Positions 55,682 to 64,000 of a stretch of DNA of 64,000 nt are shown here, piece by piece. A program made the translations under genes and the position numbers. The notes under the pieces are model-generated. The model was not told where the DNA came from. It searched no databases and saw only the letters and a program-made list of their open reading frames with translations. Each line of letters opens with the position of its first letter. Position 1 is the first letter of the stretch. Origin of the DNA: Bradyrhizobium sp. 195 (lineage in GTDB: Bacteria > Pseudomonadota > Alphaproteobacteria > Rhizobiales > Xanthobacteraceae); contig NZ_CP082161.1 in NCBI RefSeq assembly GCF_023101665.1, forward strand, positions 5,332,001-5,396,000. The letters run 5' to 3'.

Positions 55682-56905
55682 ATGAACGCCCAAGCTGCCA
55701 CCACAGCCGCCTCCGCAATCCACACCCCGCCCTTGCCGGAGGCCCGCCCGGAGACGCTTGGGCTGTCGCGGCCGCGCCTGCAGGCCATGTCGGACGCCTT
55801 CAAGCGCGAGATCGACAAGGGAACCGTTCCCGGGGTCACCGTGCTGGTGGCCCGCCGCGGCCAGGTCGGCTGGTTCGAGGCGCTCGGCAAGCAGAGCCCG
55901 GCGGCCGCCGCGCCGATGGCGCGGGATTCGATCTTCCGGATCTTCTCGATGACCAAGCCGATCGTCTCGGTCGCCGTCATGGCCCTGGTCGAGGACGGCC
56001 ACCTCCTGCTCAGCGATGCCGTCGCAAAATTCATCCCGGAATTTGCCGGCCAGCAGGTCGGCGTCGTCAAGGACGGCAAGCTCGAGCTGGTGCCGCCGGC
56101 GCGGCCGATGACCGTGCAGGACCTGCTCCGCCACACCTCGGGCCTCACCTACGAGCACCAGGGCGACGGCCCCGTGCACAAGCTCTACCAGGAGTCCCGC
56201 GTCCGCAGCCGCAAGATCACCAACGCTGAACACGCCGCATTGGTGGCGAGCTTCCCGCTGGTCTGCCAGCCCGGCGCGGAATTCAACTACAGCCGCTCCA
56301 CCGACATTCTCGGCCGCATCATCGAGGTCGTCAGCGGCAAGTCGCTCGGCGCCTTCCTCACCGAGCGCGTGCTCGCGCCACTGCAGATGGCCGAGACCGG
56401 CTTCTCGACGCCGGAGGCCAACGCCGGGCGGCTTGCCGAGCCGTTCGCGGCCGATCCCTGGACCGGTGACAAGGTCGCGCTCTTCAACATGTACGAAACA
56501 CCGGTGATGGAGTCCGGCGGCGGCGGGCTGGTTTCGACCACGATGGATTATGCCCGCTTCTGCCTGATGCTGCGCAACGGCGGCACGCTCGACGGCAACA
56601 GGATCATCAGCCGCAAGACGCTGGAGCTGATGGCGTCCGATCACCTCGGGCCGCATGTCGTGACGAATGGCACGCTGCTGTCGCCCGGCCACGGCTTCGG
56701 TCTCGGCTTTGCAGTGCGCCGCGAGGCCGGCATCGCGCCCTTCCCCGGCAGCGTTGGCCAGTATTTCTGGAGCGGCATCGCCGGCACGTTCTTCTGGATC
56801 GACCCGAAGGAGGACCTGTTCGCGGTGTTCATGAGCCAGGGCCCCGGCCAGCGCGACTACACGCGCACGCTGGTGCGGGACCTGGTGTACGCGGCGGTGG
56901 ATTGA
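55682..56905 (+). CDS. Serine hydrolase, beta-lactamase/esterase family
   Basis: This 407-residue protein belongs to the class C beta-lactamase / family VIII esterase fold. The nucleophile motif SMTK (S-x-x-K) lies near residue 97, the Tyr motif NYSRS near 202, and a Trp-Ser-Gly motif near 360 stands for the third element. The start at ATG 55682 (MNAQAATTAAS) has GGGAG at a good distance. There is no clear signal peptide, so a cytoplasmic esterase or transesterase is more likely than a lactamase. Substrate unknown. Confidence 0.85.
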   Translation: MNAQAATTAASAIHTPPLPEARPETLGLSRPRLQAMSDAFKREIDKGTVPGVTVLVARRGQVGWFEALGKQSPAAAAPMARDSIFRIFSMTKPIVSVAVMALVEDGHLLLSDAVAKFIPEFAGQQVGVVKDGKLELVPPARPMTVQDLLRHTSGLTYEHQGDGPVHKLYQESRVRSRKITNAEHAALVASFPLVCQPGAEFNYSRSTDILGRIIEVVSGKSLGAFLTERVLAPLQMAETGFSTPEANAGRLAEPFAADPWTGDKVALFNMYETPVMESGGGGLVSTTMDYARFCLMLRNGGTLDGNRIISRKTLELMASDHLGPHVVTNGTLLSPGHGFGLGFAVRREAGIAPFPGSVGQYFWSGIAGTFFWIDPKEDLFAVFMSQGPGQRDYTRTLVRDLVYAAVD

Positions 56906-56944
56906 AGTCCGCGCTTACGCGCGACGCTGCATCTCCACACTCAC

Positions 56945-57060
56945 TGTCATGCCCCGGCCTTGACCGGGGCATCCAGTACGCCGCGGCGGATGTAGTGAGA
57001 GCGAGCTCTCTAACGCCGGCCTCTTGGATACTGGATCGCCCGCTTTCGCGGGCGATGACA
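56945..57060. repeat. Palindromic intergenic repeat, family A, copy 1
   Basis: This 116-base element begins TGTCATGCCCCGG and ends GGCGATGACA, so its ends are inverted repeats. Inside are a CCCCGG...CCGGGG stem and a CGCCCGC...GCGGGCG stem. A second copy of the family is at 62091-62196. It sits between the convergent serine hydrolase and SDR genes. Confidence 0.85.
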
Positions 57061-57098
57061 CCAATGTTGGGGCGAGGTAATCACCCTCACCCGCTGCC

Positions 57099-57866
57099 TC
57101 AACTAATCGTCGCGCCGCCGTCGATCACCATGGTCTGACCGGTCATGAAGTCGCCGGCCGCGGATCCCAGGAACACCGCGGCGCCCGCGATCTCGTCGGG
57201 GATGCCGATGCGGAGCAGCGGCGAGCGCGCGGTCGAGGCCTTCAAATTCTCCGGATTGTCCCACAGCGCCTTGGCAAAATCGGTCTTGATCAGGCCCGGC
57301 GCGATGCAGTTCACGCGGATGTTGTGCTTGCCGTACTCGCACGCCAAATTGCGCGCGAGCTGCATGTCGGCGGCCTTGGAGATCGCGTAGGCGCCGAGGA
57401 TGGTCGAGCCTTTCAAACCGCCGATCGAGGACACGATGATGACCGAGCCATCCTTGCGCTCGATCATCTGCGGCACCACCATCGAGATCAGCCAGTTGTT
57501 GGCGACGATGTTGTTGTCCAGAATCTTCCTGAATTGATCGTCGGAGATGCCGGCGAGCGGACCGTAATACGGGTTCGATGCGGCGTTGCAGACCAGCACG
57601 TCGATCTTGCCGAAGGCGCGGTTGCTCTCGTCGACGAGGTTTTGCAGGTTCTCCTTCGACGAGATGTTGGCGGCGATCGCAACCGCGGTGCCCTTGCCGT
57701 ACTTGTCGTTGATGCCCTTGGCGACCTGCTCGCAGACGTCGGCCTTGCGCGAGGAGATCACCACCTTGGCGCCGTGCTCGGCCATGCGCTCGGCGATGGC
57801 GAGCCCGATGCCGCGCGTCGATCCCGTGATGACTGCGACTTTCCCCTTCATGTCGAACAAGGTCAT
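57099..57866 (-). CDS. Short-chain dehydrogenase/reductase
   Basis: This 255-residue classical SDR has the cofactor motif TGSTRGIG near residue 15, the NAA motif near 94, the catalytic Ser in VSSIGG near 143, and YAISK (YxxxK) near 158. It ends MVIDGGATIS as is typical. It likely reduces a ketone or oxidises an alcohol using NAD(P)H. It lies between two repeat elements and is probably transcribed alone. Confidence 0.9.
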   Translation of the reverse strand: MTLFDMKGKVAVITGSTRGIGLAIAERMAEHGAKVVISSRKADVCEQVAKGINDKYGKGTAVAIAANISSKENLQNLVDESNRAFGKIDVLVCNAASNPYYGPLAGISDDQFRKILDNNIVANNWLISMVVPQMIERKDGSVIIVSSIGGLKGSTILGAYAISKAADMQLARNLACEYGKHNIRVNCIAPGLIKTDFAKALWDNPENLKASTARSPLLRIGIPDEIAGAAVFLGSAAGDFMTGQTMVIDGGATIS

Positions 57867-57897
57867 GTTTCTCTCCCAGATTGATTTTGGTATTCGA

Positions 57898-57979
57898 TGT
57901 CATTCCGGGGCGGTCCGCAGGACCGAACCCGGAATCTCGAGATTCCGGGTCTGGTCCTTCGGACCATCCCGGAATGACA
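57898..57979. repeat. Palindromic intergenic repeat, family B
   Basis: This 82-base element has 12-base terminal inverted repeats (TGTCATTCCGGG and its inverse) and nested stems GGTCC/GGACC and CCCGGAATCT/AGATTCCGGG. It can fold along nearly its whole length. It separates the SDR gene from the end of the histidine phosphatase gene. Confidence 0.85.
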
Positions 57980-57985
57980 ACTTCT

Positions 57986-58684
57986 TCAGGCGAGCTTCTT
58001 GACTTCCGGTCCGGCCGGCTGATGCATCGCCGCGTGCGCAGCATCCGCAATCCACGGCTGCTGGTTCACCATCGGCAGCCGCCAGACCGTGCGCTCGGGA
58101 CTTGCGAAATGATCGAGCCGCGTCACCGAGCAATTGTCGATGTCGAACGATAGCCCCCGCTCCGCCTGACCGTCGAGGGCGAGGCCCAGCGCCGCCTTGA
58201 TCGTGCCGCCATGCGCGACCGCGATCACGTCCTGCCCGGCCACTTCAGCGTTGATCCGCTCGATGGTGCGGCGCGTGCGGTTGTAGAGATCCATAAAACT
58301 TTCGCCGCCCGGCGCGGGCTCGTTGATGTCGGCGAACCAGCTCGACCCGACGGGGCGGCTCGCGATGAACTGGGCACGGTTCATGCCCTGCCAACGGCCG
58401 AGATTTTGCTCGGCGAGGTCCGCTTCCCATTTCATCGACGCAGGCCTGGGGAAGCCGGCAGCCCAGATCGCTTCGGCCGTTTGATGCGTGCGCATCAGAT
58501 TGCTCGAATACCAGACCGCCTTGCGTGGCAGCACTTTGGCAACAGCATTGAAGACGTAGGCGTCGCTGGTGTCGCAGGCGAGATCGGCCTGACCGTAGAT
58601 ATTGCCGCCGTCATTGCGCACCGGCGCATGACGGACCCACCACCACCGTGTCGTGACCACATTGGGCTTGTCTGCGCCTGCCAT
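57986..58684 (-). CDS. Histidine phosphatase family protein
   Basis: This 232-residue protein has a phosphohistidine catalytic motif VRHAP near residue 17 (the usual RHG has Ala in place of Gly) and a second His in VAHGGTI near 170. The start is the ATG giving MAGADKPNV with GGAAGGG upstream. A much longer open frame to 59920 only crosses an antisense gene. It resembles phosphoglycerate mutase-like/cobalamin-pathway phosphatases. The substrate is not predictable. Confidence 0.85.
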   Translation of the reverse strand: MAGADKPNVVTTRWWWVRHAPVRNDGGNIYGQADLACDTSDAYVFNAVAKVLPRKAVWYSSNLMRTHQTAEAIWAAGFPRPASMKWEADLAEQNLGRWQGMNRAQFIASRPVGSSWFADINEPAPGGESFMDLYNRTRRTIERINAEVAGQDVIAVAHGGTIKAALGLALDGQAERGLSFDIDNCSVTRLDHFASPERTVWRLPMVNQQPWIADAAHAAMHQPAGPEVKKLA

Positions 58685-58731
58685 CGAAACCCTTCCATCC
58701 CGTTTGATGTCGCTGTACGTCAGGTGTGAGC

Positions 58732-58745
58732 GTGTCTCAAGACAC
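58732..58745. promoter_or_regulatory. Small palindrome in a divergent promoter gap
   Basis: GTGTCT and AGACAC flank a two-base centre in the 135-base gap between the divergent phosphatase and SDR genes. It could bind a dimeric repressor. There is no further support. Confidence 0.25.
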
Positions 58746-58819
58746 TTTACCGTTTGAAATCTTGTTTGAAATTCCGTCGCGCGGCAAGGGCCGCGCAAGG
58801 CACCACAAGGGAGAAACGC

Positions 58820-59605
58820 ATGGGCCGCCTGCAAGGAAAATCCGTCATCATCACCGGCGCCGGCAGCGGCATCGGTCGCGCCGCCGCATTGTTGTTCACC
58901 AGGGAAGGCGCAAAGCTCATTGCGGTCGATCGCACCGATGCGGTGAAGGAGACCGTCGAGGAGGTGAAAAAGGCCGGCGGCGTCGCAGAGGCCATGGTCG
59001 CCGACGCGGGCTCCGAGACTGACGTCATCGCCGTGATCGACAAGGCGGTGAAGACCCACGGCCGGCTCGACGTGATCTGGGCCAATGCCGGTGTCTCCGG
59101 CGGGCTCGTCCCGCTCGGCGAGCAGACTGTGGAGCATTGGCAGGAGGTGTTGCGCGTCAATCTGATCGGGCCGTTCCTGGCGGTGAAGCATGCGATGCCG
59201 CACATGGTGAAGCAACAGTCCGGCGCGATCGTGCTGACCGCGTCCGTCGCGGGTCTCAAGGCCGGCGCCAGCGGACATCCTTATGCCGCGAGCAAGGCCG
59301 GCGTGATCAGCCTGGTGCAGACCACGGCGTATTCGCTCACCGGCACCGGCGTGCGCATCAACGCGGTGTGCCCGGGCCTGATCGAAACCGGCATGACCAA
59401 GCCGATCTTCGACCGCGCCAAGGAGCGCGGCACCCAGGACAAGATCGGCCAGCTCAACCCGCTCAAGCGCCCCGGCCAGCCGCACGAGCTCGCGGCGATG
59501 GGCTTGTTCTTGGCGAGCGACGAAGCTTCGTATGTCAACGGCCAGGCGTTCCCGGTGGATGGTGGGCTGACGGCGTCGATGCCGTATACGGGGAAACCGG
59601 TTTAG
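58820..59605 (+). CDS. Short-chain dehydrogenase/reductase (FabG-like)
   Basis: This 261-residue classical SDR has TGAGSGIG near residue 13, NAG near 90 and YAASK (YxxxK) near 155. The start is the ATG giving MGRLQGKSVII with AAGGGAG upstream. It is a separate enzyme from 57099-57866 and not an immediate paralogue. The likely role is NAD(P)-dependent reduction of a 3-keto compound. Confidence 0.9.
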   Translation: MGRLQGKSVIITGAGSGIGRAAALLFTREGAKLIAVDRTDAVKETVEEVKKAGGVAEAMVADAGSETDVIAVIDKAVKTHGRLDVIWANAGVSGGLVPLGEQTVEHWQEVLRVNLIGPFLAVKHAMPHMVKQQSGAIVLTASVAGLKAGASGHPYAASKAGVISLVQTTAYSLTGTGVRINAVCPGLIETGMTKPIFDRAKERGTQDKIGQLNPLKRPGQPHELAAMGLFLASDEASYVNGQAFPVDGGLTASMPYTGKPV

Positions 59606-59615
59606 CGGGCACGCG

Positions 59616-59750
59616 CTCGTGTCCCGGACGCGCTGCAGCGTTCTTACGCTGCTGCGCAGAGCCGGGACCAGGAAGCCACAGGGCTCGCTGATGCATGGGC
59701 CCCGGCTCTGCAGCGCATCACTTCGTGCTGCGCAGCGTCCGGGGCACGAG
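59616..59750. repeat. Palindromic intergenic repeat, family C
   Basis: This 135-base element has imperfect 19-base inverted ends, CTCGTGTCCCGGACGCGCTGC-like against CTCGTGCCCCGGACGCTGC on the other strand. Internal GCTGCAGCG/CGCTGCAGC stems lie between. Confidence 0.8.
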
Positions 59751-59780
59751 ATGAGGTGTCGGCGCGATATTGCTTCCGCA

Positions 59781-59869
59781 CCGTCATTGCGAGCGCAGCG
59801 AAGCAATCCAGGACTGCCGCCGCGGAAAGACTCTGGATTGCTTCGTCGCTTCGCTCCTCGCAATGACGG
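59781..59869. repeat. Palindromic intergenic repeat, family D
   Basis: The element starts CCGTCATTGCGAG and ends CTCGCAATGACGG, exact inverse ends of 13 bases, with GAAGCAATCCAG/CTGGATTGCTTC inside. The whole 89 bases can form one long hairpin. Confidence 0.88.
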
Positions 59870-59886
59870 CGTGTGGCGCGACAGCT

Positions 59887-59973
59887 CGTAGGATGGGTAG
59901 AGCGAAGCGAAACCCATCAATACTTCCTCCGTTGAAAGATGATGGGTTTCGCAAGTGCTCTACCCATCCTACG
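59887..59973. repeat. Palindromic intergenic repeat, family E
   Basis: The arms CGTAGGATGGGTAGAGC and GCTCTACCCATCCTACG are exact inverses, with GAAACCCATC/GATGGGTTTC next in the stem. Such elements flank genes frequently in Bradyrhizobium, as I recall. Confidence 0.88.
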
Positions 59974-60578
59974 TCTCCCGGACACACCTTCGCATCCTCG
60001 CGGCTCATCTCGCCCGAGCTTTGCTTGATCGCTTCCCCTCAATTGAAAGAGGGCGCAGGGAAGACCGGGTGCCGGCTGGCACCCGCGGTCCACTGTGCGA
60101 AAGGCAGTAGCAAAAATTGCACAGCGGCATACAGGTGAAGCCAAACAACCGGCCTTCCCTGCGCAGTGGTTTGACGGCTTATGTCGTGCTCTCCTCGGGG
60201 AGCGATGCACTATTGCCCCCGTCGCCTTGCGGATGATCGATGCGCGTGCCCGGTCGGGCCGCCACATCACCGCTGAGACTTGACGCACAGACCCCGGGCG
60301 TCAGGACCACACGATTTTGCCGTACGCCGATCACACCGGTCGTGTGCGCGAGGTGTTTCGCTCACGGTTACCCGCCCTGCGAAACCCTTCGCGCCGATGC
60401 AATCAGCGTCCACCGCCGTCCGGCCCGCGTTCGTGACGATCGCGATACGCCCCTCTTCCTTGGGCCGGGTTGCCGCAACACATACGTCATTTCCGAATTT
60501 CGGCAAAGCGGAATCTTTTTCTCAGTGCGGATTGACCTGCCATTTGGGTGTTTTGCCCGTCGGGCAACGCGATATGTT

Positions 60579-60670
60579 GTAGCCCGGATGAGCGAAGCGA
60601 CATCCGGGATTCCATCCATGCGGAACGAGGCACGAGGCACCCGGATTTCGCTTCGCTCCATCCGGGCTAC
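60579..60670. repeat. Palindromic intergenic repeat, family F
   Basis: GTAGCCCGGATG at the left end and CATCCGGGCTAC at the right are exact inverses. GAGCGAAGCGA / TCGCTTCGCTC continue the stem. The element is 92 bases long and lies about 90 bases before the deacetylase gene. Confidence 0.88.
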
Positions 60671-60758
60671 GGACTGTGTTGATTTGCCCATGCCCCCCTT
60701 ACGTTGGTATGGTTCCTGCAAGCACTTCAACCTCCTTACTCCCTGACAGAACGAGACA

Positions 60759-61940
60759 ATGCCAAGCTCAAGACCCGACCGTATTCGCCACCTTCTCGCC
60801 GACCTGGTCGGCTTCGACACTGTCAGTGATCGCACCAACCTGCCGCTGATTGCCCATATCGAGAGCTACCTCGCCGCGTTCGGCATCACGGGCGAGCGCA
60901 TCGTTGACGCGACCGGGCAAAAGGCCTCGCTGTGGGTCACGATCGGACCGGAGGATCGGCCGGGCTTCGTGCTGTCGGGCCACACCGACGTCGTGCCCGT
61001 GGTCGGTCAGGACTGGAGCCACGATCCGTTCAAGCTGATCGAGCGCGACGGCAAGCTCTTTGGCCGCGGCACCACCGACATGAAGGGTTTTGTCGCGGTG
61101 TGCCTCGCGATGGTGCCGGAGATGGTGGAGGCCAAGCTCAGGACTCCGATCCATCTGGCGATCTCCTATGACGAGGAGATCGGCTGCGTCGGCGTGCGGC
61201 CGATGCTCGGCGAGGTCGCAAAAAGGAAGATCAGCCCGCTCGGCTGCTTCGTCGGCGAGCCGACCGAGATGAAGGTGATCATCGGCCACAAGGGCAAGCA
61301 CGGCGTGCGCGCGACGTTTCGCGGGCTCGCCCGCCATTCCTCGATCGCGCCCGACGGCGTCAACGCGATCGAATACGCCGCCGAGCTGATCGTCGAGATC
61401 CGCCGCCGCGCCGTTGCGCTCGCGGCCGCGCGATCAGCGGACAGCCTCTACGACGTCCCGCATTCGACGCTGCTCACCAGCATCGTGCACGGCGGCGCGG
61501 CGCTGAACATCGTGCCTGACACCTGCACGGTGGATTTCGAATGCCGCGGTATCGGCATCACCGAGTCGCGCGAGGTCACGGATGCGATCGTCGCCTGGGC
61601 CAAGGCCGAGCTCGACCCCGCGATGAAGGCGCGGCATCCGGATTGCGGCATCGATTTCGAGGAGATCCTCGACTACCCCGCGCTCGACACCGCGGCCGAC
61701 GCCCCGATCGTCACGCTCGCCAAGAGCCTTGCGGGACGCAACGACCACGCCAAGGTCGCCTTCGGCACCGAAGCCAGCCTGTTCGCCAGCATGGCCGGCA
61801 TCCCCTCGGTGGTGATCGGACCCGGCTCGATCGCGCAGGCGCACACGCCCGACGAGTTCGTGGAGATGGCCGAGCTGGAGAAATGCGCGGGGTTCGTGGA
61901 GAGGCTGATCGCGCATTGTGCGAAGGCCACAGTGCCGTAG
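60759..61940 (+). CDS. argE: Acetylornithine deacetylase (M20 family)
   Basis: This 393-residue zinc peptidase-fold enzyme has the metal-binding SGHTDVVPV (His, Asp) near residue 72, the second site GRGTTDMKG near 107, and DEEIG with the catalytic Glu near 138. The GEPTEMKVI signature separates ArgE from DapE and aminoacylases. It removes the acetyl group from N2-acetylornithine in arginine synthesis, although many bacteria use ArgJ instead and paralogues act on other N-acyl compounds. The stop codon coincides with the left end of a palindromic repeat. Confidence 0.82.
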   Translation: MPSSRPDRIRHLLADLVGFDTVSDRTNLPLIAHIESYLAAFGITGERIVDATGQKASLWVTIGPEDRPGFVLSGHTDVVPVVGQDWSHDPFKLIERDGKLFGRGTTDMKGFVAVCLAMVPEMVEAKLRTPIHLAISYDEEIGCVGVRPMLGEVAKRKISPLGCFVGEPTEMKVIIGHKGKHGVRATFRGLARHSSIAPDGVNAIEYAAELIVEIRRRAVALAAARSADSLYDVPHSTLLTSIVHGGAALNIVPDTCTVDFECRGIGITESREVTDAIVAWAKAELDPAMKARHPDCGIDFEEILDYPALDTAADAPIVTLAKSLAGRNDHAKVAFGTEASLFASMAGIPSVVIGPGSIAQAHTPDEFVEMAELEKCAGFVERLIAHCAKATVP

Positions 61941-62057
61941 GGTGGGCAAAGCGACTTGTCCGCCGTAGCTCGAAGAGCGAAGGCGGAAGCGTGCCCACGG
62001 TTTCGCTATGATCACGGAGAGACGGTGGGCACGGCGCTACGCGCCTTTGCCCACCCT
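61937..62057. repeat. Palindromic intergenic repeat, family G
   Basis: GTAGGGTGGGCAAAG at the left and CTTTGCCCACCCTAC on the right are inverse ends of a 121-base element with a GTGCCCAC centre. The first TAG of the element supplies the stop codon of the deacetylase gene. Confidence 0.85.
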
Positions 62058-62250
62058 ACGGGAGCTGTGCCTCGAGCTCACCTCATCACCGGTGTCATGC
62101 CCCGGCTTGACCGGGGCATCCAGTACGCCGCGGCTTCTCGGTTCAAGCACTGCCGTCTCTGGAATACTGGATTGCCCGCCTTCGCGGGCAATGACAGCGA
62201 GTTTGTGGAAACAAAAAGGCGCGGCCACATCGGCCGCACCTTTCTCATTC
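61941..62250. other. Repeat-filled spacer (310 bases)
   Basis: This gap between the convergent deacetylase and phosphotransferase genes is occupied almost entirely by family G (61937-62057) and the second copy of family A (62091-62196). No gene or other signal is visible. Confidence 0.7.
62091..62196. repeat. Palindromic intergenic repeat, family A, copy 2
   Basis: This 106-base copy of the 56945-57060 element starts TGTCATGCCCCGG and ends CGGGCAATGACA. Both copies contain GGGGCATCCAGTACGCCGCG in the left half and ATACTGGAT in the right half, with a variable middle. Confidence 0.85.
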
Positions 62251-63309
62251 CTACACCGCGCCGGCCTTCTGCGCGTATTCCCACGAGGCCTTTGACAGCG
62301 GCACAGTGCGCTTGGCGGACTCCAGGGCCTTGGCGTTGGCGGCGGTGCCGTCGCGGACGCGGCCGGCGATGCCTTGCGTGATGCCGGCGAGGCGGAACAG
62401 ATTGTAGGCGAAGTACCAGTTGAGATCGGGCACCGTCATCTTGGTGACGTTGCAATAGATCTGCGCGGCCTCTTCCACGCTCGGGATGTTGAGCGCCTTG
62501 AGGTCGGCGCCCTGCAGGCCCGGCATGATCCACTGCATCAACAGATAGGTGAAGTCGGCCATGGGATCGCCGAGCGTCGACAGCTCCCAGTCGAGCACAG
62601 CCTGCACGCGCGGTTCCGTCGCGTGGAAAATCATGTTGTCGAGACGGTAGTCGCCATGGACAATCGAGACGCGCGCCTGCTCCGGCACGGTCTTGGGCAG
62701 CCATTCGGCGACCTTTTCGAACTCCGGAATGTGCTGCGTTTCCGACGCGCGGTATTGCTTGGTCCAGCGGTCGATCTGGCGCGCAAAATAGTTGCCGGGC
62801 TTGCCGAACTCGCCGAGGCCGATCGCTGTCGGATCGTACATGTGCAGCTGCGCCAGCGTCTCGATCTTGCTGGTGAAGATCTTGCGCCGCGCATCGCCAT
62901 CCTGGCTCGGCAGCGTCGGATCCCAGAACACACGCCCCTCCTCCATCGACATGATGTAGAAGGCGGCGCCGATGACGCCATCGTCCTGGCACAGCGCGTA
63001 GGCGCGCGCGACCGGGAAACCCTGCTTGCCGAGCGCTGCGATCACGCGATATTCGCGGTCGACCGCATGCGCCGACGGCAGCAATTTGCCGAACGGCTTT
63101 CGGCGCATCACGTAGGAACGGTTCGGCGTATTCAGCCGATAGGTTGGATTGGACTGGCCGCCCTTGAACTGGAGGACGACCAGCGGGCCCTCAAAGCCTT
63201 CGACGTTGTCGCGCATCCACGCCTCGAGCCGCAGCTCGTCGAAGCGATGACGCTCCTCGACCGGCTTGGTGCCCGAGAACTCTTCGTCTTTCCTGACGCC
63301 GTCAGCCAC
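62251..63309 (-). CDS. APH-family phosphotransferase (ACAD10/11-like)
   Basis: This 352-residue kinase-fold protein has a GGQSNPTYRL nucleotide loop near residue 50 and RRKPFG with the Lys near 70. The catalytic loop HGDYRLDN is near 218, and the metal Asp in VLDWELSTLGDP is near 238. Such proteins are usually encoded next to acyl-CoA dehydrogenases, as here, and in mammals the ACAD10/11 fusions phosphorylate 4-hydroxy fatty acids. A similar role in hydroxy-acid breakdown is therefore likely. Confidence 0.88.
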   Translation of the reverse strand: MADGVRKDEEFSGTKPVEERHRFDELRLEAWMRDNVEGFEGPLVVLQFKGGQSNPTYRLNTPNRSYVMRRKPFGKLLPSAHAVDREYRVIAALGKQGFPVARAYALCQDDGVIGAAFYIMSMEEGRVFWDPTLPSQDGDARRKIFTSKIETLAQLHMYDPTAIGLGEFGKPGNYFARQIDRWTKQYRASETQHIPEFEKVAEWLPKTVPEQARVSIVHGDYRLDNMIFHATEPRVQAVLDWELSTLGDPMADFTYLLMQWIMPGLQGADLKALNIPSVEEAAQIYCNVTKMTVPDLNWYFAYNLFRLAGITQGIAGRVRDGTAANAKALESAKRTVPLSKASWEYAQKAGAV

Positions 63310-63440
63310 GGTGACGCTCCCTCTTCACTCCGAGCATGATCCTAATCGGTAACCGCTGACGCGCTTGCGTCAAGCGGTCACCCCATCCGATCATGCCCTG
63401 TCGTTTTTTCTAAGTCGGGAGCGCCGCAGGGCCCGCCCTC

Positions 63441-64000
63441 CTAGTGCCTGGGAGAATTGGCATACTTCCGAACTTCGAGCCTTGCAATGGCGCGATTGTG
63501 CACCTCGTCCGGACCGTCGGCGAGCCGCAGCGTGCGGATGCCGGCATAGTCCTTCGCAAGACCCGCCTCGTCGGAAACGCCCGCGCCACCGAAGGCCTGG
63601 ATCGCCTCGTCGATGATCTTCAACGCCATGTTGGGCGCCGCGACCTTGATCATGGCGATCTCGGCCTGCGCGGTCTTGTTGCCGACCTTGTCCATCATGT
63701 CGGCGGCCTTGAGGCAGAGCAGACGCGTCATCTCGATGTTGGTGCGGGCTTCGCCGATGCGCTGCTCCCACACCGAGTGCTCGACGATCTTCTTGCCGAA
63801 GGCGGTGCGCGACATCAGGCGCTTCACCATCTTCTCCAGCGCTTCCTCGGCCTTGCCGATGGTGCGCATGCAGTGATGGATACGGCCCGGACCGAGACGG
63901 CCCTGCGCGATCTCGAAGCCGCGGCCTTCGCCGAGCAGGATGTTCTCCTTGGGAACGCGCACGTTCTCGAGCAGCACCTGGGCGTGTCCGTGCGGCGCGT
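63441..64000 (-). CDS. Acyl-CoA dehydrogenase (C-terminal part, gene runs off the window)
   Basis: The leftward frame is open to the window end and covers about 186 residues. Sequence such as [20 protein letters not shown] (middle domain) and [19 protein letters not shown], then FGGAGVSD (C-terminal helical domain), is typical. The catalytic base lies outside or is not certain. It would introduce an alpha-beta double bond in an acyl-CoA with FAD. It is 131 bases upstream of the phosphotransferase gene and probably co-transcribed with it. Confidence 0.9.
   Translation of the reverse strand, partial: APHGHAQVLLENVRVPKENILLGEGRGFEIAQGRLGPGRIHHCMRTIGKAEEALEKMVKRLMSRTAFGKKIVEHSVWEQRIGEARTNIEMTRLLCLKAADMMDKVGNKTAQAEIAMIKVAAPNMALKIIDEAIQAFGGAGVSDEAGLAKDYAGIRTLRLADGPDEVHNRAIARLEVRKYANSPRH

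Larger units (their letters stand above)
59606..60758. other. Repeat-rich gene-free region (1.15 kb)
   Basis: No credible gene is found here. Three palindromic elements (59616-59869 and 59887-59973) and a fourth (60579-60670) are embedded. A longer low-information stretch (about 60050-60575) resembles a degenerate repeat I recall from other Bradyrhizobium spacers. The many small open frames seen here are artefacts of the repeats. Confidence 0.7.

Noticed and set aside
55682..56905. Calling the serine hydrolase a beta-lactamase resistance gene
   Set aside because: There is no signal peptide and the Tyr motif is NYSRS rather than YSN. An esterase or transesterase is more likely.
58685..59920. 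Extension of the histidine phosphatase frame to a 644-codon protein
   Set aside because: The added part is antisense to the SDR gene and crosses repeats. The ATG at 58684 has a good ribosome-binding site and family-like N-terminus.
59770..60838. Several small open frames in the repeat-rich gap
   Set aside because: They consist of palindromic repeats and low-complexity Arg/Ser/Pro translations. Such spurious proteins are common in Bradyrhizobium spacers.

Overview
The window looks like chromosomal DNA from a Bradyrhizobium-type alphaproteobacterium (Hyphomicrobiales). The evidence is the high GC content, the alphaproteobacterial order of the ribosomal and RNA polymerase genes, protein sequences close to what I remember for Bradyrhizobium L10, RpoB/RpoC and EF-Tu, and several short palindromic intergenic repeats of the kind scattered through Bradyrhizobium genomes. 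No database search was possible. Names rest on motifs and family memory.

Region 1 (1-26.3 kb, all read leftward) is the translation/transcription core: secE-nusG-rplK-rplA, a 2-hydroxyacid dehydrogenase, rplJ-rplL, rpoB-rpoC, then a FAD oxidoreductase/methyltransferase fusion and an ABC exporter, followed by the str operon (rpsL-rpsG-fusA-tuf) running into the S10 operon (rpsJ-rplC-rplD-rplW-rplB-rpsS-rplV). Three non-ribosomal genes therefore interrupt an otherwise classical order. Readable signals include a strong promoter before secE, a classical terminator after rpoC, a hairpin terminator after rplA, hairpins after rplL and rpoB, and an operator-like palindrome before the ABC exporter.

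Region 2 (26.6-54.6 kb) is an accessory carbohydrate island lying between secE and a tRNA-Trp(CCA) gene. In many alphaproteobacteria, as I recall, these two are direct neighbours, so about 28 kb appears to have been placed between them. The left arm (leftward) holds a zinc-binding C-methyltransferase, a YbhN-type flippase-like protein and a GmhA-like SIS isomerase. From a divergent promoter region a long, tightly overlapping rightward operon encodes: an epimerase; a fused nucleotidyltransferase-PfkB kinase in the order opposite to HldE; a second epimerase; a HAD phosphatase-like protein; an APH-like kinase; a split transketolase; two DegT/DnrJ aminotransferases; a 2OG-Fe(II) oxygenase and a small LIC12192-family protein (both 'sporadic carbohydrate cluster' families); a methyltransferase; a WbuC-like cupin; and a second flippase-like protein. 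Two large tandem paralogous membrane proteins, a second zinc-type C-methyltransferase, another methyltransferase-like protein, a Gfo/Idh/MocA dehydrogenase, a third GT-C-like membrane protein, a pair of 168-aa membrane proteins with winged-helix-like tails and a DPM1-like glycosyltransferase follow. My reading is synthesis of an unusual, probably higher-carbon and amino- or C-methyl-modified, nucleotide-activated sugar. It would be moved onto a polyprenyl-phosphate carrier, flipped, and transferred outside the cytoplasm. That pathway is an inference from gene content.

Region 3 (54.7-64 kb) is ordinary accessory chromosome: tRNA-Trp, a lipoprotein, a serine hydrolase, two short-chain dehydrogenases, a histidine phosphatase, an M20 deacetylase (ArgE-like), and an APH-family phosphotransferase next to an acyl-CoA dehydrogenase that runs off the window. 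Its intergenic spaces are rich in short inverted-repeat elements of at least six families, including two copies of one family.
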